DNA of 64,000 bases, from the NCBI RefSeq assembly GCF_000721605.1, contig NZ_JOIZ01000029.1:49075-113074 (forward strand), in the 5' to 3' direction. Positions 43,929 through 53,947 of this stretch are shown in pieces. The notes beneath the pieces were generated by a model. The model made no database searches. It was not told the DNA's origin and was given only the letters and a program-made list of their open reading frames with translations. Position 1 is the first letter of the stretch; the number at the start of each line of letters is the position of its first letter. Position numbers and translations under genes: made by a program. The DNA is from Streptomyces sp. NRRL S-37. GTDB taxonomy: Bacteria; Actinomycetota; Actinomycetes; Streptomycetales; Streptomycetaceae.

Positions 43929-44738
43929 ATGCCCGAAGGAGATACGGTCTGGCAGGCCGCGAGGCGGCTGCACGACGCCCTGGCCGACCAGGTGCTGACC
44001 CGCAGCGACCTCCGGGTGCCGAGGTTCGCCACGGCCGACCTCACCGGCCGCACCGTGCTGGACGTCACCCCGCGCGGCAAGCACCTGCTGACCCGCGTCG
44101 AAGGCGGCCTGACGCTGCACTCGCACCTGAGGATGGACGGCTCCTGGCGGGTGTACACGCCCGGCCAGCGCTGGAACGGCGGCCCCGCCCACCAGATCCG
44201 CGCGATCCTCGGCAACGCCGACCGCACGGCCGTCGGCTACCGCCTCCCCGTCCTGGAACTGATCCGCACCACCGACGAGGACCGCGCGGTCGGCCACCTC
44301 GGCCCCGACCTCCTCGGCCCGGACTGGGACCCCGGCCTCGCACTGGCCAACCTCCTGAAGGACCCGGCCCGCCCCCTCGGCGAGGCCCTGCTGGACCAGC
44401 GGAACCTCGCCGGAATCGGCAACATCTTCAAGAGCGAGCTGTGCTTCCTCCTCGGCGTCACCCCCTGGCTCCCCGTGGGGGAGCTGCCCGCCGACCGTTC
44501 CGCGAAGCTTCCGGTGCTCGCCCGGAAACTGCTGGAGTTCAACCGCGAGCGTCCGGTCCGCAACACCACGGGCCGCCGCGGCCAGGACCTGTTCGTGTAC
44601 GGCCGCGCCCGCCGCCCCTGTCTGCGCTGCCGCACCCCGATCCGTCTCGCCGACCAGGGCGACGGCTCCCGTGAGCGCCCCACGTACTGGTGCCCCGTCT
44701 GCCAGCCGGGCCCGGCACCGTTCACTCCCCGTCGGTGA
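43929..44738 (+). CDS. nei: Fpg/Nei family DNA glycosylase (endonuclease VIII-like)
   Basis: The 269-residue protein starts MPEGDTVWQAARRL, with the catalytic Pro2-Glu3 of the family; PEGD rather than PELP points to the Nei branch. The H2TH region is LLDQRNLAGIGNIFKSELCF. A C-terminal zinc finger has CLRC and CPVC pairs around RERPTYW. It removes oxidised pyrimidines and nicks the DNA. Alternative naming as Nei2 is possible. Its 3' end overlaps a small convergent gene by 17 bp. Confidence 0.94.
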   Translation: MPEGDTVWQAARRLHDALADQVLTRSDLRVPRFATADLTGRTVLDVTPRGKHLLTRVEGGLTLHSHLRMDGSWRVYTPGQRWNGGPAHQIRAILGNADRTAVGYRLPVLELIRTTDEDRAVGHLGPDLLGPDWDPGLALANLLKDPARPLGEALLDQRNLAGIGNIFKSELCFLLGVTPWLPVGELPADRSAKLPVLARKLLEFNRERPVRNTTGRRGQDLFVYGRARRPCLRCRTPIRLADQGDGSRERPTYWCPVCQPGPAPFTPRR

Positions 44739-44961
44739 ACCGGCGTACGGTGCCCGTCCGCCACGCCCGCCGCCACCGTCCCGCCGCGAGCGCCCCCTCC
44801 GCCCGTGCCTTGGGCACACAGTGCACCGGCAGCAGACCGAGCCCCCACCCGCCGGCCGCGACCGCCCCTTCCACCAACCCTGCGTCGGGCGCCAGCAGCA
44901 GCCGCGCCATTGCCCACCACCACAGCACTCCCCATCCCAGAACGGCCCCCCGGCGCACCAT
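44722..44961 (-). CDS. small hydrophobic hypothetical protein
   Basis: The 79-residue product from the ATG at 44961 begins MVRRGAVLGWGVLWWWAMAR, continues LLLAPDAGLVEGAVAAGGWGL and ends basic and polar. It has one or two membrane segments and no recognised domain. Codon use is Streptomyces-like and I believe similar short proteins occur in other Streptomyces, but the start is uncertain (a GTG at 44976 is possible). Confidence 0.55.
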   Translation of the reverse strand: MVRRGAVLGWGVLWWWAMARLLLAPDAGLVEGAVAAGGWGLGLLPVHCVPKARAEGALAAGRWRRAWRTGTVRRFTDGE

Positions 44962-45102
44962 CCGCCCCGCCGTCACGTCCCCCACCCCCGCGCCGACGCC
45001 ATGAGACCGCTCGCCCCCGCGCACAGGGCGCGCCAAGGGCACACGGGCGCGTCCGGGGCCCCGGGCCGCTCCACGAGGGCCCCACGGCCCCCAAAGGTCA
45101 CG

Positions 45103-45573
45103 TCACCCGTTCTCGGCCTGGAACATCCAGTGCTGCTTCTCGAGGTCCGCGGTGATCGTGATCAGGATGTCCTGGCTCACCGGGTCCGGTTCGGCGGTCG
45201 CCGTGACCCGCTCCCGCATACGGGCGATCACCGCGCCCAGCGCCTCCACGAGCGCGCCCACCGCGGCCGTGTCGTCGACCCAGCCCTCGGGCGTCACCCC
45301 GATGCCGCTGCCGACGGCGACCGTCGCGGCACGCCCGTCGGGCGAGACCCCCAGGGCCGCGGCGCGCTCCGCCACGGTGTCGGAGTGGGTACGCGCCAGG
45401 GCCACGACCTCGTCGAGCTGGAGGTGCACGGAACGGAAGCGCTGCCCGACCACGTTCCAGTGGATCTGTTTGGCCACCAGGGCGAGGTCCACCAGGTCGA
45501 CCAGGGCGCCCTGCAGCGCCTCGGACACGGTCTTCAGGTTCGTGTCGGACAGCGGGCTCTTCACGACGTACAT
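45103..45573 (-). CDS. dps: Dps-family ferritin-like DNA-protection protein
   Basis: The 156-residue protein starts after ACGGAGG. The ferroxidase site of the Dps dodecamer is visible: LALVAKQIHWNVVGQRFRSV (His) and VHLQLDEVVALARTHSDTVAERAAALG (Asp/Glu). The end ITADLEKQHWMFQAE is typical of the actinobacterial group. It stores iron and protects DNA from oxidative damage. Streptomyces have several Dps proteins, and which paralogue this is cannot be told. Confidence 0.93.
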   Translation of the reverse strand: MYVVKSPLSDTNLKTVSEALQGALVDLVDLALVAKQIHWNVVGQRFRSVHLQLDEVVALARTHSDTVAERAAALGVSPDGRAATVAVGSGIGVTPEGWVDDTAAVGALVEALGAVIARMRERVTATAEPDPVSQDILITITADLEKQHWMFQAENG

Positions 45574-45670
45574 CCGCACCTCCGTAGCAGGCCCCCCGCC
45601 TCGTCCCTCAACGATGACCGCCACGCGCCGCACCGGCAAACGCACGGGGGAAGGCCCAGGCACGCGAAAA

Positions 45671-45716
45671 CCCCGGCGGCACCCCTCCGGATCTCCCGGA
45701 AGGGCCCCTACCGGGG
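45671..45716. terminator. imperfect nested hairpin between clgR and dps
   Basis: CCCCGG (45671) and CCGGGG (45711) enclose an inner stem, CCCTCCGG with CCGGAAGGG, around ATCTC. It lies just downstream of the clgR stop on the minus strand. Confidence 0.6.
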
Positions 45717-45758
45717 CATCCCACTGTCTTCACACCGCGCGTGCGCGGAACACCACGC

Positions 45759-46139
45759 TCACGCGGCGACGACGTCCACCGCCTCGGCGGGCGCCTTGAT
45801 GGTCACCCGCTCCGGTGGCACACCGGTCACCGAAACGGAACCCAGCATCGGACGAACCGGCGTGGGGACGGACTCGCTGGGCGTCGCTGCAGCAGACTGG
45901 GCCAGTTCGGCGAGAGCGAGCTCGTCGCTCACTTCCCGCATGAGCTCGGACATCCGTACGTCCAGCGCGTCGCAGATGGCGGAGAGCAGCTCGGAGGAAG
46001 CCTCCTTCTGCCCCCGCTCCACCTCGGAGAGATAGCCGAGTGAGACTCGGGCGGACGAGGAGACTTCGCGCAGAGTACGGCCCTGGCGTTGGCGCTGCCG
46101 ACGCAGCACGTCACCCAGCAGGCGACGGAGCAGAATCAT
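45759..46139 (-). CDS. clgR: ClgR-like helix-turn-helix regulator
   Basis: The 126-residue protein has an XRE-type helix-turn-helix: [40 protein letters not shown] and [20 protein letters not shown]. The C-terminal tail ends VDVVAA, a hydrophobic end like those that make ClgR a substrate of ClpP protease. ClgR activates clp and lon protease genes in actinobacteria. Its position between dps and cinA-pgsA matches the conserved order. Confidence 0.87.
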   Translation of the reverse strand: MILLRRLLGDVLRRQRQRQGRTLREVSSSARVSLGYLSEVERGQKEASSELLSAICDALDVRMSELMREVSDELALAELAQSAAATPSESVPTPVRPMLGSVSVTGVPPERVTIKAPAEAVDVVAA

Positions 46140-46248
46140 CGGTGGCTCCCTCCTCGGACCGCGTAGCCGCATCCTTCTCGCCCCACCGTACCGCCTTGCG
46201 CCGCGGCCGTGCGGGGAGCGATGTCGTGTTCACTCAGGGCTGCAAACA

Positions 46249-46794
46249 TCAAAACCCCCCGTTCCGTTCCGTATCCTGTGCCCGCTCATTCCCGGTCTGT
46301 TCGCCCGCAAGCTCCCTCAGAAGCAGTGCGAGTACGCTCCGTACACTCTCCATACGAATTTCCGCGCGGTCGCCGTTCAACCGCAGATGCCGCACTTTTC
46401 CGCCGCGGGCGGAACCCGTTCCCGTCCCCGCGGGGCCGTCCACGGCCACGAAAACCGTGCCGACGGCCTGGCCGTCCTGGGGATCCGGACCGGCGACGCC
46501 GGTGGTGGCGATGCCCCAGTCGGCGCCCAGTGCCTCGCGGACGCCGGCCGCCATCTGGGCCGCCACCTGCGGATCCACCGCTCCGTGCTGCGCCAGCAGG
46601 GTGGCGTCCACACCGAGCAGCCGCTGCTTGAGTTCGGTGGCGTACGCCGTCACCGAGCCCCGGAAGACCTTGGACGCCCCGGGGACCGAGGTGATCTCGG
46701 CCGCCACCAGACCACCGGTCAGCGACTCCGCGACAGCGAGCGTTCCACCGTTCACAGTGAGTAGTCGCACCACTTCGGTGGCCTCGGAACTCAC
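46249..46794 (-). CDS. CinA C-terminal-domain protein (PncC-type nicotinamide-nucleotide amidase)
   Basis: This 181-residue single-domain protein starts at a GTG overlapping the pgsA stop. GTLAVAESLTGGLVAAEITS with catalytic Ser, SVTAYATELKQRLLGV, and IATTGVAGPDPQDGQAVGTV are the PncC/CinA-C signatures. It deamidates nicotinamide mononucleotide to recycle NAD. The N-terminal molybdopterin-like half of full CinA is absent, as in other streptomycetes. Confidence 0.92.
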   Translation of the reverse strand: MSSEATEVVRLLTVNGGTLAVAESLTGGLVAAEITSVPGASKVFRGSVTAYATELKQRLLGVDATLLAQHGAVDPQVAAQMAAGVREALGADWGIATTGVAGPDPQDGQAVGTVFVAVDGPAGTGTGSARGGKVRHLRLNGDRAEIRMESVRSVLALLLRELAGEQTGNERAQDTERNGGF

Positions 46795-47675
46795 GCTTCC
46801 GTCTCCTCCAACGCCGCCTCGCGCTCGGCGATTCCCCGCCTGCGCAGCACAATGGCCTGTTTCACATAGTCGAGTCCGGTCGCCACGGTCAGCACGACCG
46901 CCGCGGCCATCACCCACCACCGCAGCGTGGCCAGCCACCCCGTCAGCGCCAGTACGTACATACCGACGGCGATGCCCTGGGTGAGCGTCTTGAGCTTGCC
47001 CCCTCGGCTGGCCGGGATCACGCCGTAGCGAATGACCAGGAAACGCAGCAGGGTGACGCCGAGTTCCCGGCCGAGGATGACTCCGGTGACCCACCACGGG
47101 AGATCACCCAGCGAGGAGAGACAGATCAGCGCCGCTCCCATGATCGCCTTGTCGGCGATGGGGTCGGCGATCTTCCCGAAGTCGGTGACAAGGTTGTACG
47201 TGCGCGCCAGATGACCGTCGAACAGGTCGGTGATCATGGCGATGGCGAAGGCCGCCCAGGCGAACGACCGCCACGCCGGGTCGTAGCCGCCCTCGGCGAG
47301 CATCAGCATGACGAACGCCGGCACCAGGAGCAGCCGGAGCATGGTCAGCAGGTTGGCGATGTTCCAGACGCTGGCCTGGTTGACGGCCGCCGCCACGACC
47401 TTCGCGCCGCGCGCGGGCCTGGTCCCGTCCCCGGCGTCGGCGCCGTCACGGGACGCGGTGGCCGGTGCCGCCTCGCCGCCGTGCGTCCGGGCGCCGGCCG
47501 GGCCACGGCCGGACGCAGCGCGCCGGGCCGGTCCGCCGCCGGACGATCCCGGGGCCGTGCCCCGTGCCTCCCGCGCGACCGTGCGGCCGCTCGCCGGCAG
47601 GCCTCCGGGGGCAGCGCCGGCCGTCCTCCTCGCGCCGGAGGGGCCTCCCGCCGCCGATGCCGGGACACCCGTCAT
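46791..47675 (-). CDS. pgsA: CDP-diacylglycerol-glycerol-3-phosphate 3-phosphatidyltransferase-type protein
   Basis: From the ATG after GAGGAGG the product is 294 residues. A disordered Ala/Gly/Arg/Pro-rich N-terminal extension of about 90 residues precedes [20 protein letters not shown]. The CDP-alcohol phosphotransferase motif is complete: DLFDGHLAR, then [11 protein letters not shown] with the metal-binding aspartates. The enzyme makes phosphatidylglycerol phosphate in the membrane. The start overlaps the rimO stop by ATGA, supporting this long form. Confidence 0.92.
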   Translation of the reverse strand: MTGVPASAAGGPSGARRTAGAAPGGLPASGRTVAREARGTAPGSSGGGPARRAASGRGPAGARTHGGEAAPATASRDGADAGDGTRPARGAKVVAAAVNQASVWNIANLLTMLRLLLVPAFVMLMLAEGGYDPAWRSFAWAAFAIAMITDLFDGHLARTYNLVTDFGKIADPIADKAIMGAALICLSSLGDLPWWVTGVILGRELGVTLLRFLVIRYGVIPASRGGKLKTLTQGIAVGMYVLALTGWLATLRWWVMAAAVVLTVATGLDYVKQAIVLRRRGIAEREAALEETEA

Positions 47676-49147
47676 CTGCCCGCCTCCTCGCTCCACGCGG
47701 GCGAACCCTGGAACAGCGGCTCGGCCACCAGGTCGACACCCTCCGTGCCGATCACCTTCGCCTCGACCATACGGCCGACGGCCAGCCCTTCGCCGCTCGT
47801 GAGCAGCACCTGGCCGTCCGTCTCGGGGGCCTGGTGCGCCGCCCGGCCGTACACGCCCTCCGTCTCGTCGACGGACTCCACCAGCACGTGCACGGTCTCG
47901 CCGACCCGTTCCTCGGCGCGCTGCGAGACCAGTTCCTCGGCCAGCCGGGAGACCCGGGCCAGCCGCTCGGCGACGACGTCCTCGTCCAGCTTGCGGTCGT
48001 ACGTCGCGGCCTCGGTGCCCTCCTCGTCGGAGTAGCCGAAGACGCCGACGGCGTCCAGCCGCGCGTGGTTCAGGAACCGCTCCAGCTCGGCCAGGTCGGC
48101 CGCGGACTCGCCGGGGAAGCCGACGATGAAGTTGGAGCGCACACCGGCCTGGGGCGCCTTGCTCCGGATGGTGTCGAGCAGTTCCAGGAACCGGTCGGTG
48201 TCGCCGAAGCGGCGCATCGCGCGCAGCACGTCGGGCGCGGAGTGCTGGAAGGACAGGTCGAAGTAGGGGGCGACCTTCGGGGTGGAGGTCAGCACGTCGA
48301 TCAGGCCGGGCCGCATCTCGGCCGGCTGGAGGTAGCTGACGCGCACCCGCTCCAGGCCGTCGACCTCGGCCAGCTCGGGCAGCAGGGACTCCAGCAGGCG
48401 GATGTCGCCGAGGTCCTTGCCGTAGGAGGTGTTGTTCTCGGAGACCAGCATGATCTCCTTCACGCCCTGTTCGGCCAGCCAGCGCGTCTCGTTCAGCACG
48501 TCGCTGGGGCGGCGCGAGATGAAGGAGCCGCGGAAGGACGGGATGGCGCAGAAGGAGCAGCGCCGGTCGCAGCCGGAGGCGAGCTTCACCGAGGCGACCG
48601 GGGAGCCGTCCAGCCGGCGGCGCAGCGGCGCGCGGGGGCCGGAGGCCGGGGCGAGGCCGTCGGGCAGGTCCGCCGGGCCGTGTCCCGGGAGGGCGACGGC
48701 GGCGGCGGAGTCCTGCCGCTCGGCCGGGCTGATCGGCAGCAGCTTGCGGCGGTCGCGCGGGGTGTGGGAGGCGTGGATGCCGCCGTTCAGGATGGTCTGG
48801 AGGCGGTCGGAGATGTCGGCGTAGTCGTCGAAGCCGAGCACGCCGTCGGCCTCGGGGAGGGCCTCGGCGAGTTCCTTGCCGTACCGCTCGGCCATGCAGC
48901 CCACCGCGACGACGGCCTGGGTTCTTCCGTGTCCCTTGAGGTCGTTGGCCTCCAGGAGGGCGTCGACGGAGTCCTTCTTGGCGGCCTCGACGAAGCCGCA
49001 GGTGTTGACGACGGCGACGTCCGCTTCCTCGGCGTCCTCCACGAGCTGCCAGCCGTCCGCCTCCAAACGGCCTGCGAGCTCCTCCGAGTCCACCTCGTTA
49101 CGGGCGCAGCCAAGGGTGACGAGTGCGACGGTACGGCGTTCAGGCAT
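47672..49147 (-). CDS. rimO: ribosomal protein S12 methylthiotransferase
   Basis: The 491-residue radical SAM enzyme begins [20 protein letters not shown]. Cysteines for the auxiliary cluster are in LGCARN, NTCGF and VGCMAE. The radical SAM motif [11 protein letters not shown] is at about residue 205. [21 protein letters not shown] and a C-terminal TRAM domain ([12 protein letters not shown]) follow. It adds a methylthio group to an Asp of ribosomal protein S12. It has a Pro/Gly/Ala-rich insertion before the SAM motif (about 155-190), as in other Streptomyces. Confidence 0.96.
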   Translation of the reverse strand: MPERRTVALVTLGCARNEVDSEELAGRLEADGWQLVEDAEEADVAVVNTCGFVEAAKKDSVDALLEANDLKGHGRTQAVVAVGCMAERYGKELAEALPEADGVLGFDDYADISDRLQTILNGGIHASHTPRDRRKLLPISPAERQDSAAAVALPGHGPADLPDGLAPASGPRAPLRRRLDGSPVASVKLASGCDRRCSFCAIPSFRGSFISRRPSDVLNETRWLAEQGVKEIMLVSENNTSYGKDLGDIRLLESLLPELAEVDGLERVRVSYLQPAEMRPGLIDVLTSTPKVAPYFDLSFQHSAPDVLRAMRRFGDTDRFLELLDTIRSKAPQAGVRSNFIVGFPGESAADLAELERFLNHARLDAVGVFGYSDEEGTEAATYDRKLDEDVVAERLARVSRLAEELVSQRAEERVGETVHVLVESVDETEGVYGRAAHQAPETDGQVLLTSGEGLAVGRMVEAKVIGTEGVDLVAEPLFQGSPAWSEEAGR

Positions 49148-49184
49148 GGGCTCAAGACTACTTCGTCCCGCTGAGGCCCTACGT

Positions 49185-49218
49185 CGACGGGGTTGGCCGA
49201 TCATGGCCAACCCCGTCG
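49185..49218. terminator. 14-bp perfect stem between the HTH membrane protein gene and rimO
   Basis: CGACGGGGTTGGCC and GGCCAACCCCGTCG are exact inverted repeats around GATCAT, in the 93-bp gap. It ends the upstream minus-strand gene before rimO. Confidence 0.88.
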
Positions 49219-49240
49219 TCGAAGCACCCTTTGTGCCGGG

Positions 49241-50083
49241 TCATCCGGCCTGTGGGTCGCCCTTGGTGTAGGTGAGGCGCTCGACGGCGCCCGGCTGCCA
49301 GTCGTCCTCGATCTTCTTGCCGTTCACGAACAGGTCGATCGCGCCGGCGTCACCGAGGACCAGGTTGATCTTGGTGCTGTCCTGGAAGGTCTTGGATTCG
49401 CCCTGCTTGAGCAGTCCGTCGAACAGCTGCCGGCCGTTGTGGTCCTTGGCGGAGATCCAGCTGCGTCCGTCGGCGGCGCTGACCTGGACCGTCACCTTGT
49501 CCTGCGGTGCGGCGGCGATGGCGCTGTCCGACGGTTCCGGCTCGGGTGCGACGGGCTTCTCGGACTTCGGGGTGGGCGAGGCGGCCGGCTTGCTGGGCGT
49601 GGCGCCGTCGGCGACGTTCGCCTTGCCTCCGTCGTCGTCGCCCTTGACCATCGTGAATCCGACGAAGCCGATCACGACGACGATCGCGGCGACCATGGCC
49701 GCGGTCCAGTTGGGTCCGCGCCGCTCCGGACGGATCCGTTCCGCCTCGAACAGCGGGGCGGCCGGGGTCGGGGCCGGACGGCCGCCGCCGTGCTCGGCCT
49801 CGTACTGGGCGATCAGCGGGGCAGGGTCGAGGTCCACGGCCCTGGCCAGGGTCCGGATGTGCCCGCGCGCGTAGACGTCGCCGCCGCAGGGGGCGAAGTC
49901 GTCCGCCTCGATGGCGTGCACGATGGCGATGCGGACCCGGGTGGCGGTACTGACGTCGTCGACGGTGAGCCCGGCGGCGATGCGCGCCTGCCGCAGCGCT
50001 CGGCCGACGGAGACGGAAGGGCGGGCTTCCTCGGAAACGTCTTCGAACGGACGCTCGTCTTCAGGGGAGTTGCCGATGGACAC
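49241..50083 (-). CDS. RodZ-like membrane protein with N-terminal helix-turn-helix
   Basis: The 280-residue protein has a RodZ-type HTH_25 domain (VGRALRQARIAAGLTVDDVS, GGDVYARGHIRTLARAVDLD, up to about 95). A single membrane segment follows (WTAAMVAAIVVVIGFVGFTM, about 127-146), then a Pro/Ser/Lys linker and a C-terminal beta domain (DUF4115; SWISAKDHNGRQLFDGLLKQ, GAIDLFVNGKKI). RodZ helps organise the cell-wall elongation machinery in rods; the streptomycete protein's role is less clear. Confidence 0.9.
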   Translation of the reverse strand: MSIGNSPEDERPFEDVSEEARPSVSVGRALRQARIAAGLTVDDVSTATRVRIAIVHAIEADDFAPCGGDVYARGHIRTLARAVDLDPAPLIAQYEAEHGGGRPAPTPAAPLFEAERIRPERRGPNWTAAMVAAIVVVIGFVGFTMVKGDDDGGKANVADGATPSKPAASPTPKSEKPVAPEPEPSDSAIAAAPQDKVTVQVSAADGRSWISAKDHNGRQLFDGLLKQGESKTFQDSTKINLVLGDAGAIDLFVNGKKIEDDWQPGAVERLTYTKGDPQAG

Positions 50084-50335
50084 GGGGGCGCCTTTCGAGC
50101 GTGTAGCCGCCTGTGCTGGAGGTTCAGTCTAGGAGGGGTACAAGAGGATGGGGCAACCGGGCGGTAGGACTTTGTACGCCATCGGAATGGCCCGACATTC
50201 CGATGATGGGACTGCGGTTTGTCGCTTTGCTCAACTTGACGTACACCGAAGGGAAACAGTTGCCCGGTGATCCCTAACGGGTGGGTCACGATCGACCGCC
50301 CGGGTGCCCGGAGGGGACGACCGCCTCCCGTTCGC

Positions 50336-53113
50336 CTACCCTTCAGACTCCCCCCGGATCAGCGCCAGCACGCCATCCAGTTCATCAGGCTTCACAAGAA
50401 CGTCACGGGCCTTCGAACCCTCGCTCGGTCCGACGATGTTCCGCGACTCCATGAGGTCCATCAGCCGGCCCGCCTTGGCGAAGCCGACGCGCAGTTTGCG
50501 CTGGAGCATGGACGTCGACCCGAACTGGGTGGAGACGACCAGCTCGGCCGCCTGGCACAGCAGGTCCAGGTCGTCGCCGATGTCCTCGTCGATCTCCTTC
50601 TTCTGCTTGCTCCCGACGGTGACGTCGTCCCGGAAGACGGGCGCCATCTGCTCCTTGCAGTGCCGGACGACGGCCGCGACCTCCTCCTCGGTCACGAACG
50701 CGCCCTGCAGACGGGTCGGCTTGTTCGCGCCCATCGGCAGGAACAGCCCGTCGCCCTTGCCGATCAGCTTCTCGGCGCCGGGCTGGTCGAGGATGACCCG
50801 CGAGTCCGCGAGCGAGGAGGTGGCGAACGCCAGCCGGGACGGCACGTTCGCCTTGATCAGACCGGTGACCACGTCGACGGACGGCCGCTGTGTGGCGAGC
50901 ACCAGGTGGATTCCGGCCGCCCGCGCGAGCTGCGTGATGCGCACGATGGAGTCCTCGACGTCGCGCGGGGCGACCATCATCAGGTCGGCCAGCTCGTCGA
51001 CGATCACCAGCAGGTACGGGTACGGCTGCAGCTCGCGCTCACTGCCCTCGGGCGGCTTGACCTTGCCCTCGCGCACCGCGCGGTTGAAGTCGTCGATGTG
51101 CCGGTAGCCGTAGGCCGCGAGGTCGTCGTAGCGCAGGTCCATCTCGCGCACGACCCACTGGAGCGCCTCGGCGGCCCGCTTGGGGTTGGTGATGATCGGC
51201 GTGATCAGGTGCGGGATGCCCTCGTACGCCGTCAGCTCCACGCGCTTGGGGTCGACCAGGATCATCCGGACGTCCTCCGGGGTCGCCCGCATCATGATCG
51301 AGGTGATCAGGCAGTTGATGCAGGACGACTTTCCTGAGCCGGTGGCGCCGGCGACCAGCATGTGCGGCATCTTCGCCAGCGAGTCCATGACGTAGCCGCC
51401 CTCGACGTCCTTGCCGAAGGCGACCAGCATCGGGTCGTCGTCCTCGGCGGACTCCGCGAGCCGCAGGACATCACCGAGGTTGACCATCTCCCGGTCGGTG
51501 TTGGGGATCTCGATGCCGACGGCAGACTTGCCGGGGATCGGGCTGATGATCCGCACGTCCGGGCTGGCGACGGCGTACGCGATGTTCTTGGTCAGCGCGG
51601 TCACCCGCTCGACCTTCACGGCCGGGCCGAGTTCCACGACGTAGCGGGTGACCGTCGGGCCGCGGGTGAAGCCGGTGACGGCGGCGTCCACCTTGAACTC
51701 CGTGAAGACCTTCCGCAGCGCGTCGACGATGGCGTCGTTGGCGGCGCTGCGGGTCTTGCTGGGGCCGCCGCGCTCGAGCAGGTCGAGGGAGGGCAGCGCG
51801 TAGGTGATGTCGCCGGAGAGCTGGAGCTGCTCCGCGCGGGCGGGCAGATCGCGGGGTTCGCGCGGCGGCTCCTTGGTCATGTCCAGGACGCCGGCCGGCG
51901 GCTTGTCCCGCTGCGGCCCGTCCTGAGGCCCGTCCTGGGACCTGTCCGCCTTCGGCTTCTCCCGCTGCGGGCGGGCGGCCGGCACCGGCGTCGGTGTGGT
52001 CGGCTCCCGGTCCCCGGTGCTCACGCCCTGGGTCAGGTCGGCGACGATCGGCGAGGGCGGCATCCCGTGCAGCACGGCACCGTCCAGCGCGGCGGCAGCG
52101 GCGGCGGCCACGTCCACGGCGTCCATGGGCCGGTCCATGGCGGGCCTCGGCACCGCGGGCCGCCGGGGCCGGCCCCGGCGCCGGGACAGCGCCTCCTCCT
52201 CCGCCCTGTCCGGGTCGTACTCCTCGGGCGCCGGCCGCCGGCCGCGGCGGCTCGCGGGCAGCGACTCGCGCCACTGCTGCTCGTAACGCTCGTCGTCCTC
52301 GCCGAAGAACTCCTCCGGCTCGGGTTCGCGGACGAGTCCGAGCCGCACGCCGAGCTGCCGCAGGCGCTGCGGGATGGCGTTGACCGGGGTGGCGGTGACG
52401 ACCAGCAGGCCGAAGACGGTGAGCAGCACCAGCAGCGGCACGGCGAGGACGTCGGTCATGGTCGCCGACAGCGGTGTGGCCGCGCCCCAGCCGATGAGCC
52501 CGCCGGCGTCCCTTATGGCCTGCATGCCGTCGCCGCGCGCGGGCGAGCCGCAGCCGATGTGGATCTGCCCGAGCACGCCGATGACGAGCGCGGACAGACC
52601 GATCACGATCCGTCCGTTGGCCTCCGGCTTCTCCGGGTGCCGGATGAGCCGTACGGCGATGACGGCGACCAGGACAGGCACCAGCAGGTCGAGCCGGCCG
52701 AAGGCCCCGGCGACCAGGATCTCCACGAGGTCGCCCACGGGACCCTTCAGATCGGCCCAGGTGCCGGCGGCGACGATCAGGGCGACGGCGAGCAGCAGCA
52801 GCGCCAGGCCGTCCTTGCGGTGCGCGGGGTCGAGGTTCTTGGCGCCCTGCCCTATGCCGCGGAAGACGGCGCCCACCGCGTGCGCGAGGCCCAGCCACAG
52901 GGCGCGTACGAGCCGGTAGACGCCGCTGGTCGGATTCGGGGCGGCCGGTGCGGGCGCGGGCTTCTTCGCCGCGGCCTTCCTGGCGGGAGCCTTCTTCGCC
53001 GGCGTCTTCTTCGCCGGGGCCTTCTTGGCAGCGGCCTTCTTCGCCGGAGCCTTCGCGGAAGCGGGCGCCTTCTTCGCGGGCGGCTTCTTGGCTGCGGAGG
53101 GACGTGAGGCCAT
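50336..53113 (-). CDS. ftsK: FtsK/SpoIIIE DNA translocase
   Basis: The 925-residue product starts MASRPSAAKK, with a Lys/Ala/Pro-repeat N-terminus of about 65 residues. Four or so membrane segments follow (to about 240), then a Pro/Arg-rich linker. The motor domain has AVASPDVRIISPIPGKSAVG, Walker A AGATGSGKSSCIN, Walker B LLVIVDELADLMM and RPSVDVVTGLIKANVPSR. The C-terminal gamma domain is STSMLQRKLRVGFAKAGRLM. It pumps chromosomes during sporulation septation. Confidence 0.97.
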   Translation of the reverse strand: MASRPSAAKKPPAKKAPASAKAPAKKAAAKKAPAKKTPAKKAPARKAAAKKPAPAPAAPNPTSGVYRLVRALWLGLAHAVGAVFRGIGQGAKNLDPAHRKDGLALLLLAVALIVAAGTWADLKGPVGDLVEILVAGAFGRLDLLVPVLVAVIAVRLIRHPEKPEANGRIVIGLSALVIGVLGQIHIGCGSPARGDGMQAIRDAGGLIGWGAATPLSATMTDVLAVPLLVLLTVFGLLVVTATPVNAIPQRLRQLGVRLGLVREPEPEEFFGEDDERYEQQWRESLPASRRGRRPAPEEYDPDRAEEEALSRRRGRPRRPAVPRPAMDRPMDAVDVAAAAAAALDGAVLHGMPPSPIVADLTQGVSTGDREPTTPTPVPAARPQREKPKADRSQDGPQDGPQRDKPPAGVLDMTKEPPREPRDLPARAEQLQLSGDITYALPSLDLLERGGPSKTRSAANDAIVDALRKVFTEFKVDAAVTGFTRGPTVTRYVVELGPAVKVERVTALTKNIAYAVASPDVRIISPIPGKSAVGIEIPNTDREMVNLGDVLRLAESAEDDDPMLVAFGKDVEGGYVMDSLAKMPHMLVAGATGSGKSSCINCLITSIMMRATPEDVRMILVDPKRVELTAYEGIPHLITPIITNPKRAAEALQWVVREMDLRYDDLAAYGYRHIDDFNRAVREGKVKPPEGSERELQPYPYLLVIVDELADLMMVAPRDVEDSIVRITQLARAAGIHLVLATQRPSVDVVTGLIKANVPSRLAFATSSLADSRVILDQPGAEKLIGKGDGLFLPMGANKPTRLQGAFVTEEEVAAVVRHCKEQMAPVFRDDVTVGSKQKKEIDEDIGDDLDLLCQAAELVVSTQFGSTSMLQRKLRVGFAKAGRLMDLMESRNIVGPSEGSKARDVLVKPDELDGVLALIRGESEG

Positions 53114-53269
53114 GGGGGTGAGGTTACCGGTGGAGACGGCTGGGGACACGCGTGGCGAACGCTTCACCCGTTCGTGTCGCTCTCGTCGAGGCGTGACATT
53201 GACGCGCGGTTGACGCGGTCTCACCTCCACCGCGCATCGGATGCCCGGCCAACGCCCCTGCCCTCGGCG

Positions 53270-53947
53270 TCAGTTCTGCGACGGCACCGACGACGCGCTG
53301 CCGGTCCCGGGCTCCAGGGCGTCCAGCGCCCGCCGCAACCCCGTGAGCTTGCGCTCCAGATGGGCGGCCGTGGCCACCGCGGCAGCGTCGGTCGACTCGT
53401 CGTTGAGCTGCTTGGTGAGCGCCTCGGCCTGCTCCTCGACGGCCGCGAGCCGCGCCGAGAGCTCCGCGAGCAGCCCCGCCGTCTCCTTGGACTCGGCCGT
53501 GTCCTTCTCGCCGCCCTCCAGCTGGAGCCGCAGCAGCGCCGCCTGCTCCCGTAGCTGGCAGTTCTTCATGTACAGCTCGACGAAGACCGAGACCTTCGCG
53601 CGCAGCACCCACGGGTCGAACGGCTTGGAGATGTAGTCGACCGCGCCCGCCGCGTACCCGCGGAAGGTGTGGTGCGGGCCGTGGTTGATCGCGGTGAGGA
53701 AGATGATCGGGATGTCCCGGGTCCGCTCCCGCCGCTTGATGTGCGCGGCGGTCTCGAAACCGTCCATGCCCGGCATCTGGACGTCCAGCAGAATGACCGC
53801 GAAATCGTCCGTGAGCAGTGCCTTGAGCGCTTCCTCCCCGGACGATGCCCGCACCAGCGTCTGATCGAGCGCCGAGAGGATCGCCTCCAGCGCGAGCAGA
53901 TTCTCCGGCCGGTCATCGACCAGGAGGATCTTGGCCTTCTGCACCAT
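53270..53947 (-). CDS. osaB: response regulator OsaB-like (receiver plus coiled coil)
   Basis: From MVQKAKILLVDDRPENLL the product is 225 residues. The receiver has the acidic pair, LLDVQMPGMDGFE, FLTAINHG and SKPFDPW. Instead of a DNA-binding domain the C-terminal 90 residues form a coiled coil (LREQAALLRLQLEGGEKDTA onward). In S. coelicolor osaB encodes the response regulator for osmoadaptation, next to ftsK and to the hybrid kinase osaA, the same order as here. How it acts without an output domain is not evident from the sequence. Confidence 0.88.
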   Translation of the reverse strand: MVQKAKILLVDDRPENLLALEAILSALDQTLVRASSGEEALKALLTDDFAVILLDVQMPGMDGFETAAHIKRRERTRDIPIIFLTAINHGPHHTFRGYAAGAVDYISKPFDPWVLRAKVSVFVELYMKNCQLREQAALLRLQLEGGEKDTAESKETAGLLAELSARLAAVEEQAEALTKQLNDESTDAAAVATAAHLERKLTGLRRALDALEPGTGSASSVPSQN